Notes: generated from the letters alone by a model not told the origin. Numbered from the stretch's first letter, positions 1-9,520 are shown. The stretch is 64,000 nt of DNA from Ralstonia sp. UNC404CL21Col (GCF_000620465.1 NZ_JIBE01000003.1:1116001-1180000); one strand, 5' to 3'. A program made the numbers and translations.

Positions 1-128
1 CGCTCGATGCGCTCGTGCGCACGCGAAAGCTGCCAACGCCCGAGGGAGCACGTCAGCGCGATCAGCGCCACGCCGGCCAACATCGGCACAGGCGCAAACC
101 ACTGCCGCATCGGCACGCGCACGGTCAT
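1..128 (-). CDS. SURF1 family protein (5' part; runs off the window)
   Basis: Only the first 42 or so codons are present; the gene continues to the left of the window. The N-terminus has a short basic start, one hydrophobic membrane segment (about residues 10-27) and then LGRWQLSRA, the signature that follows the first transmembrane helix of SURF1/Shy1 proteins. SURF1 helps insert heme a into subunit I of cytochrome c oxidase. Its position at the 3' end of the cytochrome oxidase cluster fits this role. The assignment rests on this motif and the context, because the rest of the protein is outside the window. Confidence 0.75.
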   Translation of the reverse strand, partial: MTVRVPMRQWFAPVPMLAGVALIALTCSLGRWQLSRAHERIE

Positions 129-197
129 CGCTCAGCCCCGGTGCGATAATGCTCGGCAGTCATTTCCAACCTGTCATTGCCCAACCGGCAGCCCTCC

Positions 198-407
198 ATG
201 CGCATCGTTGTTGCCATTGCGTTTCTGCTGATCCTCGGCAGCCTTGCCTCCGCGCTGTTCTTCCTGATGCGCGACAAGGGCCACAGCAACCGCACCGTTC
301 GCTCGTTGATGTTCCGCGTCGGTTTCTCGATCGCGCTGTTCATCTTCATCCTCGTCGCGAACCGGCTGGGGTGGATTCACAGTACCGGCATCCGCTTCGG
401 CCAATAG
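198..407 (+). CDS. DUF2909 twin-transmembrane protein
   Basis: This is a 69-aa protein with two predicted membrane helices separated by a short basic loop (MRDKGHSNR, about residues 24-32). The start MRIVVAIAFLL matches the usual N-terminus of DUF2909 proteins, so the ATG at 198 is preferred over an in-frame ATG 21 bases upstream. Family members usually sit between ctaE and SURF1 genes in Burkholderiales oxidase clusters, and this one lies there on the opposite strand. The function is unknown; a part in oxidase assembly is only inferred from the neighbourhood. It converges with ctaE. Confidence 0.7.
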   Translation: MRIVVAIAFLLILGSLASALFFLMRDKGHSNRTVRSLMFRVGFSIALFIFILVANRLGWIHSTGIRFGQ

Positions 408-433
408 CCCACGTCAAATCAGTCAGGCCAGAA

Positions 434-470
434 AAGCGAAAACGCCGCAGCGGTGTCCCGTCTGCGGCAT
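434..470 (-). terminator. Possible terminator after the cytochrome oxidase operon
   Basis: A 7-bp stem (GCCGCAG at 444-450 pairs with CTGCGGC at 462-468) is followed on the minus strand by a T-rich stretch. It lies between the convergent ctaE and DUF2909 genes. The stem is short, so this is a moderate call. Confidence 0.4.
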
Positions 471-533
471 TGTCTTCGCCGGCCGTTGGCCAGGTCATGG
501 AGCGACGCTGCGCCGCCCCAATCCGATGCTGTC

Positions 534-1394
534 TTACAGCCAGTACACCACCACGTACAGGCCCAGCCACACCACGTCCACAAAGTGCCAGTACCACGCA
601 GCGCCTTCGAATGCGAAGTGATGCTCCGGCGTGAAGTGGCCCTTGATCACACGCCCCAGCACCACCGACAGCATGATCGCGCCCATGGTCACGTGGAAGC
701 CGTGGAAGCCCGTCAGCAGGAAGAATGTCGAACCGTAGATGCCCGAGGTCAGCTTCAGGTTCAGTTCGTGATAGGCGTGGATGTATTCGAACGCCTGGAA
801 GCCCATGAACGTGAAGCCCAGAAGGATCGTCAGCAGCAGGCCCTGGATGACCTGGGCACGCTTGCCCTCACGCAGCGCATGGTGCGCCCAGGTGAGCGTC
901 ACCCCGGAGGTCAGCAGCAGCGCCGTGTTGATCGTCGGGATCGGCCATGGGCCCATCGTCGTGAACGGCGAGACCGTGCCGGCCGGGCCCGCGTTCGGCC
1001 ACATCGCGTTGAAGTCGGGCCACAGCAGCTTGTTGTTCAGATCGCCCAGCCACGGCATGGCGATCGTGCGGGCATAGAACAGCGCGCCGAAGAACGCCGC
1101 GAAGAACATCACTTCCGAGAAGATGAACCAGCTCATCGACCAGCGGAACGAGGCATCCACGCGGTCGCCGTACTTGCCCGTCTCGGATTCGGAGATGGCG
1201 TCGGCAAACCACGCGCGCAGCACAAAGAGGAACCACAGCAGGCCGACCAGGAATGTCCAGGGGGCCCAGGGCTGCGCATTCACCCATGCCGCAGAACTCA
1301 GCAGCACGATCAGCAGGCCGAGGCTTGCCGTAATCGGATGCCGCGACGGTCCGGGCACGAAGTAGTACGGAGCGTTCGCTCGATTCGCACTCAT
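534..1394 (-). CDS. ctaE: Cytochrome c oxidase subunit III
   Basis: This 286-aa integral membrane protein has about seven transmembrane helices and the conserved C-terminal block EGAAWYWHFVDVVWLGLY, typical of heme-copper oxidase subunit III. It is the non-catalytic core subunit of the aa3-type cytochrome c oxidase, which stabilises subunit I and contributes to the oxygen path. The length matches bacterial family members. It is part of the minus-strand run ctaC-ctaD-small protein-ctaG-DUF2970-ctaE, so it is probably co-transcribed with the rest of the oxidase. Confidence 0.96.
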   Translation of the reverse strand: MSANRANAPYYFVPGPSRHPITASLGLLIVLLSSAAWVNAQPWAPWTFLVGLLWFLFVLRAWFADAISESETGKYGDRVDASFRWSMSWFIFSEVMFFAAFFGALFYARTIAMPWLGDLNNKLLWPDFNAMWPNAGPAGTVSPFTTMGPWPIPTINTALLLTSGVTLTWAHHALREGKRAQVIQGLLLTILLGFTFMGFQAFEYIHAYHELNLKLTSGIYGSTFFLLTGFHGFHVTMGAIMLSVVLGRVIKGHFTPEHHFAFEGAAWYWHFVDVVWLGLYVVVYWL

Positions 1395-1482
1395 CTCTTT
1401 TTCTCCAGCTCTATTTTTTTAAGAATCCACTCGATGTTGCCCGGCCCGCGCTGCAGAGCCGTCTCCTCAACCTTCTCAACCG

Positions 1483-1695
1483 TCAACCGACCACAGCTCG
1501 CACGATCAGCAACAGCACAACGACAAACATGACCGCCGCCAGAACGCCCGCAATGATCACGTGGACGGGATTCAACTGCGCCATGTCACGGTCGTGATCG
1601 CGGCCTTTGCGCACACCGAAGAAGGACCAGAACACCGCCTTCATCGTCTGTGCGAATGATGCGCGTCGCTTGGTCGCTTCCTTCAGTTCTTCCAT
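1483..1695 (-). CDS. DUF2970 small membrane protein
   Basis: This is a 70-aa protein with a basic N-terminal half (MEELKEATKRRASF) and one C-terminal transmembrane helix (about residues 46-68). The ATG at 1695 is chosen because it begins the usual DUF2970 start and lies just 4 nt after the ctaG stop codon; a longer reading would overlap ctaG. DUF2970 proteins occur between ctaG and ctaE in many Burkholderiales oxidase operons. Their role is not known to me; an accessory role in oxidase assembly is inferred from context only. Confidence 0.85.
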   Translation of the reverse strand: MEELKEATKRRASFAQTMKAVFWSFFGVRKGRDHDRDMAQLNPVHVIIAGVLAAVMFVVVLLLIVRAVVG

Positions 1696-1699
1696 GTCC

Positions 1700-2308
1700 T
1701 CACGTTCCCTTGTTCGGCATCGCCGGCGCAATGACCGACGGCGCGTGGATTTCAAAGAAAGTGTAGGACAAGGTGATCGTCTTCACGTCCTTGGGAAGAT
1801 CCGGATCAATCACAAACACCACCGGCATCTCGCGCGATTCGTTGGCCGTCAGCGTCTGCTGCTTGAAACAGAAACACTCGATCTTCTTGAAGAACTCGGT
1901 TGCCTGCTTGGGCGCGTAACTCGGGATGGCCTGCGCCTCCACCGTACGCCCCTCCTTGTTCACCACCTCGTAGACGATCTGGCTGATCTCGCCGGGGTGT
2001 ACATCCATGCTGTTCTTGACCGGGCGGAAGCGGAACGGCCCTTGGCTGTTCGAATCGAATTCCACCGTGATCGTGCGGGTCTTGTCGACCTGCGAGTTGC
2101 GCAGCGCGCCGCCGTCTTCATCACGCGTGTTGAGCACGTTGATGTTCGTGATCTCGCAGATCTTCTTGTACAGCGGCACCATCGCGTAGCCGAAGCCAAA
2201 CATGATCACGACCACGACGGCCAGCTTGCCGAGCATCGAGCGGTTCAGGCCGCGCTCCAGCGCTTTGTCGTTTTGGGTCGGATCCGGCTGCGCCGGTGTC
2301 TGGCTCAT
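1700..2308 (-). CDS. ctaG: Cytochrome c oxidase assembly protein CtaG/Cox11
   Basis: This 202-aa protein delivers copper to the CuB centre of oxidase subunit I. It has one N-terminal transmembrane helix (about residues 26-45) and a periplasmic beta-sandwich domain. The copper-binding motif CFCF is visible at residues 145-148 inside KKIECFCFKQQ, which is diagnostic of Cox11. The length is normal for the family. It lies between the 43-aa small protein and the DUF2970 gene in the oxidase operon, consistent with co-expression with its target CtaD. Confidence 0.96.
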   Translation of the reverse strand: MSQTPAQPDPTQNDKALERGLNRSMLGKLAVVVVIMFGFGYAMVPLYKKICEITNINVLNTRDEDGGALRNSQVDKTRTITVEFDSNSQGPFRFRPVKNSMDVHPGEISQIVYEVVNKEGRTVEAQAIPSYAPKQATEFFKKIECFCFKQQTLTANESREMPVVFVIDPDLPKDVKTITLSYTFFEIHAPSVIAPAMPNKGT

Positions 2309-2357
2309 AGAGGTCTCGCGAAATCTCGGTTCAGCGACCAGCGCATCGCTTGCCCGG

Positions 2358-2489
2358 CTAGCCGCCGAACACCACGCGCTTGAAAATCACACCCAGAAAG
2401 AAGACCAACGCGATCGTGCCAAGGATGACCCCCAGGCGACGGTTGGCTGCGCGTTGCTCGGGCGTTGGGCTTTTTTCTGGATTCGACAT
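2358..2489 (-). CDS. Cytochrome oxidase small assembly protein (43 aa)
   Basis: This very short gene fills the gap between ctaD and ctaG. It encodes 43 aa starting MSNPEKSPTPEQRAANRRLG, followed by one transmembrane helix (about residues 20-36) and a short basic tail ending RVVFGG. Proteins of this size and pattern occupy the same position in other Burkholderiales oxidase operons and are annotated as small oxidase assembly proteins. The start codon and stop (TAG at 2358-2360) are clear. The biochemical role is unproven; the call rests on position and pattern. Confidence 0.8.
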   Translation of the reverse strand: MSNPEKSPTPEQRAANRRLGVILGTIALVFFLGVIFKRVVFGG

Positions 2490-2541
2490 CGTTGTCCGGA
2501 GGACCGCGGGGCCGGCACTCGCCTGCCCCGCGACACCTGCA

Positions 2542-4146
2542 TTACTTCACGAGCGGCGGTTCTTCAAAGGTGTGGAACGGCGCCGGCGAGGGCACGGTCC
2601 ACTCCAGGCCTTCCGCGCCATCCCACGGCTTGTCGGCGGCCTTCTCGCCACCACGGTACGACGGCAGCACCACGAAGAAGAAGAAATACACCTGCATCAG
2701 GCCGAAACCCAGCGCGCCAATCGACGCGATCGCGTTGAAATCAGCGAACTGCTGCGGGTAATCCGCATAGCGGCGCGGCATGCCCGCCAGGCCCAGGAAG
2801 TGCATCGGGAAGAACGTGAGGTTGAAGGTGATCATCGAACCCCAGAAGTGGATCTTGCCGCGCGTTTCGCTGTACATGTAGCCCGACCACTTCGGACCCC
2901 AGTAGTAGAAGCCCGCGAACAGCGCGAACAGCGAACCGGCCACCAGAACGTAGTGGAAGTGCGCCACCACGTAGTAGGTGTCCTGCAGCTGGATGTCGAT
3001 CGGCGCTACGGCCAGGATCAGGCCCGTGAAGCCGCCCACCGTGAACACGAAGATGAAGCCGATCGCGAACAGCATCGGCGTCTCGAACGTCATCGAGCCG
3101 CGCCACATCGTGGCCACCCAGTTGAAGATCTTCACGCCGGTCGGCACCGCGATCAGCATCGTCGCGTACATGAAGAACAGCTGGCCCGTCACAGGCATGC
3201 CCGTCGTGAACATGTGGTGCGCCCACACGATGAACGACAGGATGGCGATCGACGCGGTGGCGTACACCATCGAGCTGTAGCCGAACAGCGGCTTGCGCGC
3301 GAAGGCCGGCACGATCTGGCTGACGATACCGAACGCCGGCAAGATCATGATGTACACCTCGGGGTGCCCGAAGAACCAGAAGATGTGCTGGTACATCACC
3401 GGGTCGCCGCCGCCGGCTGCAGAGAAGAAGCTCGTGCCGAAGTGGCGGTCGGTCAGCACCATGGTGATCGCGCCTGCCAGCACCGGCATCACGGCGATCA
3501 GCAGGTACGCCGTGATCAGCCACGTCCAGCAGAACATCGGCATCTTCATCAGCGTCATGCCGGGCGCGCGCATGTTCAGGATGGTCACGATGATGTTGAT
3601 CGCGCCCATGATGGAAGATGCGCCCATGATGTGGACTGCGAAGATCGCCATGTCCATGCCGGGGCCCATCTGGACCGACAGCGGCGCGTAGAGCGTCCAG
3701 CCGGCCGCCGTGGCACCGCCCGGTGCGAAGAACGAGCCCACCAGCAGCAGTGCCGCAGGCGGCAGCAGCCAGAAGCTGAAGTTGTTCATCCGCGCGAAGG
3801 CCATGTCGGAGGCCCCCACCTGCAGCGGGATCATCCAGTTCGCGAAGCCCACGAAGGCCGGCATGATGGCGCCGAACACCATGATCAGGCCGTGCAGCGT
3901 GGTGAACTGGTTGAACAGCTCCGGGTGGAAGAACTGCAGGCCGGGCTGGAACAGCTCAAGGCGGATCAGCAGGGCCAGCGTGCCGCCCGAGAGCAGCATC
4001 ATGAAAGAGAACAGCAGGTACAGCGTACCGATGTCCTTATGGTTGGTCGCGAACAGCCAACGGCGCCAGCCGTGCGGATGGTCGTGCGCGTGGTCGTCTC
4101 CATGACCGTGCGCGTGATCTTGCGGGTGCGTAACAGCGGTGCTCAT
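2542..4146 (-). CDS. ctaD: Cytochrome c oxidase subunit I
   Basis: This is the catalytic subunit of the aa3-type oxidase, 534 aa with about 12 transmembrane helices. The ligands are all visible: His85 (low-spin heme), His261 and Tyr265 in HPEVYIM (CuB and the cross-linked tyrosine), His310-His311 (CuB), and His396 and His398 in HFHYV (hemes). It reduces oxygen to water while pumping protons across the inner membrane. The N-terminal 25 residues are unusually rich in His and Asp, which might bind metal. It follows ctaC in the operon. Confidence 0.98.
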   Translation of the reverse strand: MSTAVTHPQDHAHGHGDDHAHDHPHGWRRWLFATNHKDIGTLYLLFSFMMLLSGGTLALLIRLELFQPGLQFFHPELFNQFTTLHGLIMVFGAIMPAFVGFANWMIPLQVGASDMAFARMNNFSFWLLPPAALLLVGSFFAPGGATAAGWTLYAPLSVQMGPGMDMAIFAVHIMGASSIMGAINIIVTILNMRAPGMTLMKMPMFCWTWLITAYLLIAVMPVLAGAITMVLTDRHFGTSFFSAAGGGDPVMYQHIFWFFGHPEVYIMILPAFGIVSQIVPAFARKPLFGYSSMVYATASIAILSFIVWAHHMFTTGMPVTGQLFFMYATMLIAVPTGVKIFNWVATMWRGSMTFETPMLFAIGFIFVFTVGGFTGLILAVAPIDIQLQDTYYVVAHFHYVLVAGSLFALFAGFYYWGPKWSGYMYSETRGKIHFWGSMITFNLTFFPMHFLGLAGMPRRYADYPQQFADFNAIASIGALGFGLMQVYFFFFVVLPSYRGGEKAADKPWDGAEGLEWTVPSPAPFHTFEEPPLVK

Positions 4147-4186
4147 CGAGGAACTCCTAGGTTCGGTTCGTCACGCAGACGATCAA

Positions 4187-5443
4187 TCAGCCAGCGTTGC
4201 GGTCTTCGGCCGCATTCGCTTGTTTGGACGCCACCTTACCGGCGGATTCAGTTGCAGCAGTCTTGGCGGCCCCGCCTTCAGGCATCTTGCCGCCGCGCGC
4301 ATCCTTCACTTGCGTCGGCTGCAGCAGGTCACCGGTATGGTTGCCCCAGTTGTTGCGCTCGTAAGTGACGACGGCAGCGATTTCGACATCGTTCAGCGCC
4401 GAAGCCCAGGGCGGCATGGCGCCCTTGCCGTGCAGCACGATGCCAACGTGGTCGGCCAGCGGGCCATTGGCGATCTTCGAGCCATCCAGCGCCGGGAACG
4501 GGCCTCCGCCCTTGCCGTTCGGCTGGTGGCAGACCGCGCAGTTGGCGGTATAGACCTTCTCGCCGCGCGACTTCAGCTCGTCCAGCGTGTAGGTCTTGTT
4601 CGGGTCATCGGCCTTGGCGGCCATTTCCTTCTTCTTGCCGTCGACCCACTTGGTGTAGTCATCCTGCGAGAGCACGCGCACGACGATCGGCATGAAGGCG
4701 TGTTCCTTGCCGCACAGTTCAGCGCACTGGCCGCGATAGACGCCGACCTTCTCTGCCTTGAACCATGCGTCGCGCACGAAGCCCGGAATCGCATCCTGCT
4801 TCACGCCAAACGCCGGGATCATCCACGAGTGGATCACGTCGTTGGCGGTCGTGACGATGCGCACCTTGCGGTTGACCGGCACGACCAGCTCGTTGTCGAC
4901 TTCGATCAGGTACGTGGTGCTCTTGGGCGCCTGGTTGTTGATCTGGTCGCGGGGCGTGGTCAGCGTGGAGAGGAACGAGATGCCCTCGCCTTCGCCCTTC
5001 AGGTAGTCGTAACCCCACTTCCACTGGTAGCCGGTGGCCTTGATGGTGAGGTCGGAATTGGTGGTGTCCTTCATGGCGACCACGGCCTTGGTAGCCGGCA
5101 GCGCCATCCCGATCACGATCAGGAACGGCACGATGGTCCAGATGATTTCAACCGTGGTGCTTTCGTGGAACGTCGCAGGCTTGTGGCCGACCGACTTACG
5201 GTGCTTGAAAATGGAGTAGAACATCACCCCGAAAACACCGATGAAGATCACGATACAGATGATCAGCATCATCCAGTGCAGCCAATGGATCTCGGCAGCG
5301 ATCTTGGTGACCGGGGGCGCGAGATTGAGCTGCCGCACTGCGGGGCCGCCCGGCATGTCTTCCACTGCCAGGGCCGTTTGACTGAGGGCGAGGAGAGAGC
5401 CTGCCGCCAGCAAACTTGCCAATGTCTTATTCAACATTTTCAT
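4187..5443 (-). CDS. ctaC: Cytochrome c oxidase subunit II with C-terminal cytochrome c domain
   Basis: This 418-aa subunit receives electrons from cytochrome c. It has a signal peptide (residues 1-26), two transmembrane helices (about 58-82 and 104-126) and a periplasmic cupredoxin domain with the binuclear CuA ligands His215, Cys250, Cys254, His258 and Met261. A fused cytochrome c domain follows, with the heme motif CAVCH at residues 312-316. This makes it a caa3-like subunit II rather than the short form. The tail (about 380-418) is Ala/Lys rich and low in complexity. It is the first intact gene of the oxidase run. Confidence 0.97.
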   Translation of the reverse strand: MKMLNKTLASLLAAGSLLALSQTALAVEDMPGGPAVRQLNLAPPVTKIAAEIHWLHWMMLIICIVIFIGVFGVMFYSIFKHRKSVGHKPATFHESTTVEIIWTIVPFLIVIGMALPATKAVVAMKDTTNSDLTIKATGYQWKWGYDYLKGEGEGISFLSTLTTPRDQINNQAPKSTTYLIEVDNELVVPVNRKVRIVTTANDVIHSWMIPAFGVKQDAIPGFVRDAWFKAEKVGVYRGQCAELCGKEHAFMPIVVRVLSQDDYTKWVDGKKKEMAAKADDPNKTYTLDELKSRGEKVYTANCAVCHQPNGKGGGPFPALDGSKIANGPLADHVGIVLHGKGAMPPWASALNDVEIAAVVTYERNNWGNHTGDLLQPTQVKDARGGKMPEGGAAKTAATESAGKVASKQANAAEDRNAG

Positions 5444-5490
5444 TTTTTATCTACCCAATTGACAGATTCCACTCTGCCCCGGTGCGCGGC

Positions 5491-5878
5491 TCATGAGACC
5501 TGGGTTGGTTGCCCGTGTCTCAAACACCGGGAAAGCTCGTCCACAAGCTTGCGCCGCCAGACGCTCACCTGCTGGACTGCGAGCGCGCCATCTTCTCCAG
5601 CCAGACGTGCCCGTAATCGGAGGCGTGGCGGGCATAGTACAGCAATGCCCATCCGAGAATCGCGACCTCCAGCCCCCGCATCAGGCAGCACCAAACGCGC
5701 CTTGCCAAGCAGAAAACCAAGCGATGACGAACGGGGGAATGACGACCAAGGGGGTGAACCAGCCAATCTGGCGGGTTGAAAGCGAGCAGTTTCGCTTCAT
5801 GAGCCAGTTCTCGCGCGGCGATTCCGAGATGGTGGAGGCGCCGCATGCTGGGTGGAGCGCGGTTTCAATGTCGTGCAT
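5491..5878 (-). pseudogene. DUF2244 membrane protein gene broken by at least two frameshifts
   Basis: Three overlapping frames together spell one DUF2244-like protein. The first frame starts MHDIETALHP at 5878 and runs through RNCSLSTRQIGWF and a hydrophobic segment to a stop near 5681. The second continues with LEVAILGWALLYYARHASDY, the conserved second half of the domain, until a stop at 5565. The third gives EDGALAVQQVSVWRRKLVDE and ends at 5491. DUF2244 genes normally sit just upstream of ctaC in this order, so this is a decayed copy in its native place. A sequencing or assembly error cannot be excluded, although two independent shifts make decay more likely. Confidence 0.75.
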
Positions 5879-5973
5879 TGAACCACTCCTGCCTCGGATG
5901 CATACCCGAACGGTTCGCCCGTGGCAAAAACGGGATAGGCCTTTGGGGGACTGCTGCTGCGACAAACTGGCGC

Positions 5974-6002
5974 ATTATATGGCCGCGATTGACCCCAAAC
6001 AA
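5974..6002 (-). promoter_or_regulatory. Sigma-70-type promoter for the cytochrome oxidase operon
   Basis: On the minus strand a perfect TATAAT (5974-5979) lies 17 bp downstream of TTGTTT (5997-6002). Transcription would start near 5967, about 90 bases before the start of the broken DUF2244 gene, and read into ctaC. Spacing is ideal, but the -35 element is weak. Inferred from sequence only. Confidence 0.5.
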
Positions 6003-6072
6003 GGCAAAGCGCCTTTATGCAAGTCCCGGCTTGACAAGGTGCAGTCAATGCCCTTGCCGCATTAAAAGCGCT

Positions 6073-7014
6073 TCAGGCGCGCGGTTTGCGACCGATCTGA
6101 TCGATCGGGATCATCGCCCGTCCCTGGTCGTCCAGCGCCTGCCGCTGGGTCGGCGCAAGCTTCCAGGCATGGCCGTAAACGATTTCGAAGGTGAGCGGGA
6201 TCACACCGTCGGGATTGCGCTGCGCATCGAGTGCGTCGAATAGTCGCTGGCGCCAGCGGGGCGTGTGCAGGCCGGCGCCCGCGAGACTGCGGCCGGCGTC
6301 GTCCGTCAAGCCGGCCATGCCACCCAGCAAATGCACATCGGCCAGCAACGCCTGCGGCGTTTCGTAGGTGATCGTGATCTGCTCCATGTCCATGACAGGC
6401 GTGGACCAGCGGCTATGCACCAGCATGTCGCCAATGTCATGCATGTCGACAAAGCGCAGCGTATGGATGCCCGCGTCGATGCCGGCTAGGGCACTGCGCA
6501 GCTCGCGCAAGGTGTCGGGGCCGAACAGGCTGAACATCAGCAGACCACCTTCCGTGGTGATGCGGTGCCATTCGGGAAAGATCGCGTGCGGCGCCGGGTC
6601 CCAGTGCAGCGCCAGGTTCGACCACAGCAGGTCGAACGACGCGCCGGCAAAGGGCAGCGCTCGGAAATCCGCCTGGGCGAAATCAAAGACCGGGCGCTTC
6701 TTCAGCAGCCTGCCGAGCCACCCCGCGTCGGTGCGTTGCGGATCGAGTTTCTGCGCTTGCGCCAGCATGGCGGACGACCAGTCCACCCCGCAGATCTGCG
6801 CATCCGGATATTGCGCGCGCAGCACCGCCAAGCCTTGTCCCAAGCCGCAGCCCAGGTCCAGGGCCCGAGCGGGCATGGCCTTGATGTAGGACAGCCGGTC
6901 CTGCATGCGACTGCCCACTTCGCGCAGCAAGAAATCCACGTCGGCGAAACGTGCGGCGCGGCGATCGAAGGCGCGCCGCAAGGCGGCAGGGCGGGCAAGG
7001 ACGGGATCGGACAT
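6073..7014 (-). CDS. Class I SAM-dependent methyltransferase, BioC-like
   Basis: This 313-aa protein carries the SAM-binding motif I ALDLGCGLGQ at residues 51-60, with the acidic motif II following. The overall pattern (N-terminal FDRRAARF, then DLLWSNLALHW) resembles BioC, which methylates malonyl-ACP to prime pimelate synthesis for biotin. Related non-biotin methyltransferases look alike, so the substrate is not certain. The ATG at 7014 (MSDPVLARPA) is preferred to upstream in-frame starts because it matches family N-termini. It is divergent from comF. Confidence 0.8.
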   Translation of the reverse strand: MSDPVLARPAALRRAFDRRAARFADVDFLLREVGSRMQDRLSYIKAMPARALDLGCGLGQGLAVLRAQYPDAQICGVDWSSAMLAQAQKLDPQRTDAGWLGRLLKKRPVFDFAQADFRALPFAGASFDLLWSNLALHWDPAPHAIFPEWHRITTEGGLLMFSLFGPDTLRELRSALAGIDAGIHTLRFVDMHDIGDMLVHSRWSTPVMDMEQITITYETPQALLADVHLLGGMAGLTDDAGRSLAGAGLHTPRWRQRLFDALDAQRNPDGVIPLTFEIVYGHAWKLAPTQRQALDDQGRAMIPIDQIGRKPRA

Positions 7015-7122
7015 CGACAAGGCGGGGCGGGACACTGCGGTCGCCAAGTATACCGGCCCGCAGTTTGAGGCGCCGTCTGATAGCGCAGAAGCCGCAAATC
7101 GGCTTGGATAGCGGCTTTTTGC

Positions 7123-7845
7123 ATGCACAAACACACGTTATCGGCATGGTTTCGGGCCGGACTGCGCCATTTGCTGCCGTGCGCCTGCGCGCTTTGCGGC
7201 GCGGTCCAGGGCGACTTGGTGTGCAACGGCTGCACGGGCGACCTGGCCCCGCACCTGCACCGGCGGCGCTGCGTCCAATGCGCCATTGCACTGGACGCCC
7301 GGCACGTCGCCCGGCATTGCCGCGCGTGTTTGGCCGGCGCGCCCGACTTTGACGCGACCGTCGTCATCGCCGACTACGCCTGGCCGCTCGATCACCTGGT
7401 GACCGGATTGAAGTTTCGGGCGCAATTGCCACTGGCGGATTGGCTGGCAGACCAATTGGCTAACGCACTGGCGGCGGCGCCCGGCGACTTGCCCGACCTG
7501 CTGCTGCCAGTGCCGCTGTCACCCGCCCGGTTGCGCTCGCGCGGCTACAACCAGGCGTGGGAGATTGCCCGCCGGATCGCCCGCCGGTTGGACATTCCGG
7601 CCCACGCCGGCGCCCTGCATCGTGTGCGCGATAACGTCGCACAGGCCACGCTGGATCGCGCCGAGCGGCTGGCCAACCTCCACGGCGCATTTGTCGTTGC
7701 CGAGCCGGCGCGCATCGCGGGGCGTCACATCGGCATCGTCGACGATGTGATGACCACCGGCACGACTCTCGGCGAGATCGCCACACAACTCAAACGCGCC
7801 GGCGCGACCCGCGTCACCAACGTGGTCGCCTTGCGCACGCCTTGA
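7123..7845 (+). CDS. comF: ComF family phosphoribosyltransferase-like protein
   Basis: This 240-aa protein begins with a cysteine-rich zinc-ribbon region (pairs around residues 20-25, 34-37, 50-53 and 66-69). It ends with a phosphoribosyltransferase fold whose PRPP-binding loop is GIVDDVMTTGTT (204-215). The conserved RSRGYNQA block is at 138-145. ComF proteins are linked to DNA uptake and recombination in competent bacteria; no catalytic reaction is established. It is divergent from the BioC-like gene with about 110 bases between starts. Confidence 0.93.
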   Translation: MHKHTLSAWFRAGLRHLLPCACALCGAVQGDLVCNGCTGDLAPHLHRRRCVQCAIALDARHVARHCRACLAGAPDFDATVVIADYAWPLDHLVTGLKFRAQLPLADWLADQLANALAAAPGDLPDLLLPVPLSPARLRSRGYNQAWEIARRIARRLDIPAHAGALHRVRDNVAQATLDRAERLANLHGAFVVAEPARIAGRHIGIVDDVMTTGTTLGEIATQLKRAGATRVTNVVALRTP

Positions 7846-7956
7846 TCACGTGCTTATGCGACATTGTGTCGCGCCAACTGTGCCAAGCTGTGGCGGGGTG
7901 ACAACCCTTCCCAATGTGGATAAGCTCGCCGCCGAAATTCCTCCTGCCGCCCGGTC

Positions 7957-8427
7957 ATGTTCAACGTCGTCCTTGTCGAACCCGAAATCCCGCCCAATAC
8001 CGGCAATGTGATCCGCCTGTGCGCCAACACGGGCGCGCAACTGCATCTGATTGAACCGCTGGGTTTTCCGCTCGAGGATGCCCGCATGCGCCGCGCCGGC
8101 CTCGATTACCACGAGTACGCGACGATGCGCGTGCATGCCGATTGGGACGCCTTTCTGCGCGATGCGCAGCCCGATCCCGCGCGCATGTTCGCGCTCACGA
8201 CGCGCGGCTCGACGCCGTTTGCCAGCATGGCGTTTCAGCCGGGCGACTGGTTCGTGTTCGGGTCGGAAACGCGTGGGTTGTCGGAAGAGCGGCGCGAGTG
8301 GTTTCCCGCTTCGCAGCGGATTCGCCTGCCGATGCGGCCGGACAACCGGAGCCTGAATCTATCGAACACGGTGGCCGTGGTGGTGTTCGAAGCGTGGCGG
8401 CAGAACGGGTTCGCGGGCGGCGCCTGA
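7957..8427 (+). CDS. trmL: tRNA (cytidine(34)-2'-O)-methyltransferase
   Basis: This 156-aa SPOUT-class methyltransferase modifies the wobble base of tRNA-Leu. The trefoil-knot motifs are visible: NTGNVIRLCANTG near the N-terminus, FGSETRGLS in the middle and IRLPMRPDNRSLNLSNTVAV near the C-terminus. The length matches the small TrmL/YibK subfamily, which lacks extra RNA-binding domains. It starts 111 bases after comF and might be read from the same transcript. Confidence 0.94.
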   Translation: MFNVVLVEPEIPPNTGNVIRLCANTGAQLHLIEPLGFPLEDARMRRAGLDYHEYATMRVHADWDAFLRDAQPDPARMFALTTRGSTPFASMAFQPGDWFVFGSETRGLSEERREWFPASQRIRLPMRPDNRSLNLSNTVAVVVFEAWRQNGFAGGA

Positions 8428-8456
8428 TCCAGACGCGCCCGCTGATTGCGGCCTGG

Positions 8457-9473
8457 CTAGCGTGCCGATTCGGATTTGGCGTCGCGCTGCAGCAGACGCT
8501 CGACCGCTTTCGCAGCAGGAAGCCCTTCGAACAGGACTTCGCAGACGGTAAAGGTAATCGGCATATCCACGCCCTTGGCACGCGCAAGCGCCGCCACCGC
8601 CCGCGCACAACGCACGCCCTCTGCAACGTGACCCAGGCTGTGGAGGATATCGTCCAGCGGGCGGCCCTGCGCGAGCTGCATCCCGACCGTGCGATTGCGT
8701 GACAAGTCGCCGGTGGCGGTCAACAGCAGATCGCCCATGCCGGTCAGCCCCATGAAGGTTTCCGGTCGCCCCCCGAGCGCCAAGCCGAGGCGCGTCATCT
8801 CGGCCAGCCCGCGCGTCACCAGTGCGGCACGCGCGTTCAACCCCAGCCCCAGGCCGTCCGCGGCGCCTGTCGCGATGGCCAGCACGTTCTTCACGGCACC
8901 GCCGACTTCCACGCCGACGAGGTCATCGCTGGCGTACACGCGCATCGCGTGATGGTGAAAACCGCGCTGCGTGAGCTTGCACAGCGCCTCGCTAGTGGAG
9001 GCGACCGTCATGGCGCACGGCAGACCCTGCGCGACTTCCTTGGCGAAACTCGGGCCCGACAGCACGCCGACAGCAAGGTCGGTACGGCCCGACATCTTCA
9101 GCACATCGGCGACGATGGCATGCGGCAGTGCGCTGGTCTCGGGGTCGAAACCCTTGCATAGCCAGATCACATTGCGCACGCCGCCGTGCGCGGCAATCGT
9201 GCGGGTCAGGTCAGCCAGCCCGGCCACAGGCGAAGCGATGACGGCGAGCCCGTCGTCGCCGGCCGCATGATCGAGGGCGGCTTGCAAATCAGCAGAAAAA
9301 CGCAACGACGCCTGCAGCGTCATGCCCGGCAAATACGGCGCGTTGATGTGCGTGGCGGCCATCTGCGTGACGAGATTCGCGTCACGCCCCCACAGCACGA
9401 CGTCGTGCGATTGCGCCGCGTGGCTGGCCAGGGCAGTGCCCCAGGCACCGGCACCCAAAACGGAAATTCGCAT
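8457..9473 (-). CDS. gpsA: NAD(P)-dependent glycerol-3-phosphate dehydrogenase
   Basis: This 338-aa enzyme makes sn-glycerol 3-phosphate from dihydroxyacetone phosphate for phospholipid synthesis. The nucleotide-binding motif [12 protein letters not shown] is at the N-terminus, and the catalytic region includes [14 protein letters not shown] and [18 protein letters not shown]. The start [12 protein letters not shown] at 9473 is chosen over an ATG five codons upstream because family members begin this way. It lies downstream of secB, separated by a terminator. Confidence 0.96.
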   Translation of the reverse strand: MRISVLGAGAWGTALASHAAQSHDVVLWGRDANLVTQMAATHINAPYLPGMTLQASLRFSADLQAALDHAAGDDGLAVIASPVAGLADLTRTIAAHGGVRNVIWLCKGFDPETSALPHAIVADVLKMSGRTDLAVGVLSGPSFAKEVAQGLPCAMTVASTSEALCKLTQRGFHHHAMRVYASDDLVGVEVGGAVKNVLAIATGAADGLGLGLNARAALVTRGLAEMTRLGLALGGRPETFMGLTGMGDLLLTATGDLSRNRTVGMQLAQGRPLDDILHSLGHVAEGVRCARAVAALARAKGVDMPITFTVCEVLFEGLPAAKAVERLLQRDAKSESAR

Positions 9474-9520
9474 GCGCGTGTTCAACATCGGTCAGGCAAA
9501 GGTCGAGCAACAGGTCGGGC

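Noticed and set aside
2380-4368. 662-aa plus-strand open frame opposite ctaD
   Set aside because: It is antisense to a gene with all catalytic residues, its product is an Arg/His-rich low-complexity string, and long antisense frames are expected at this GC content.
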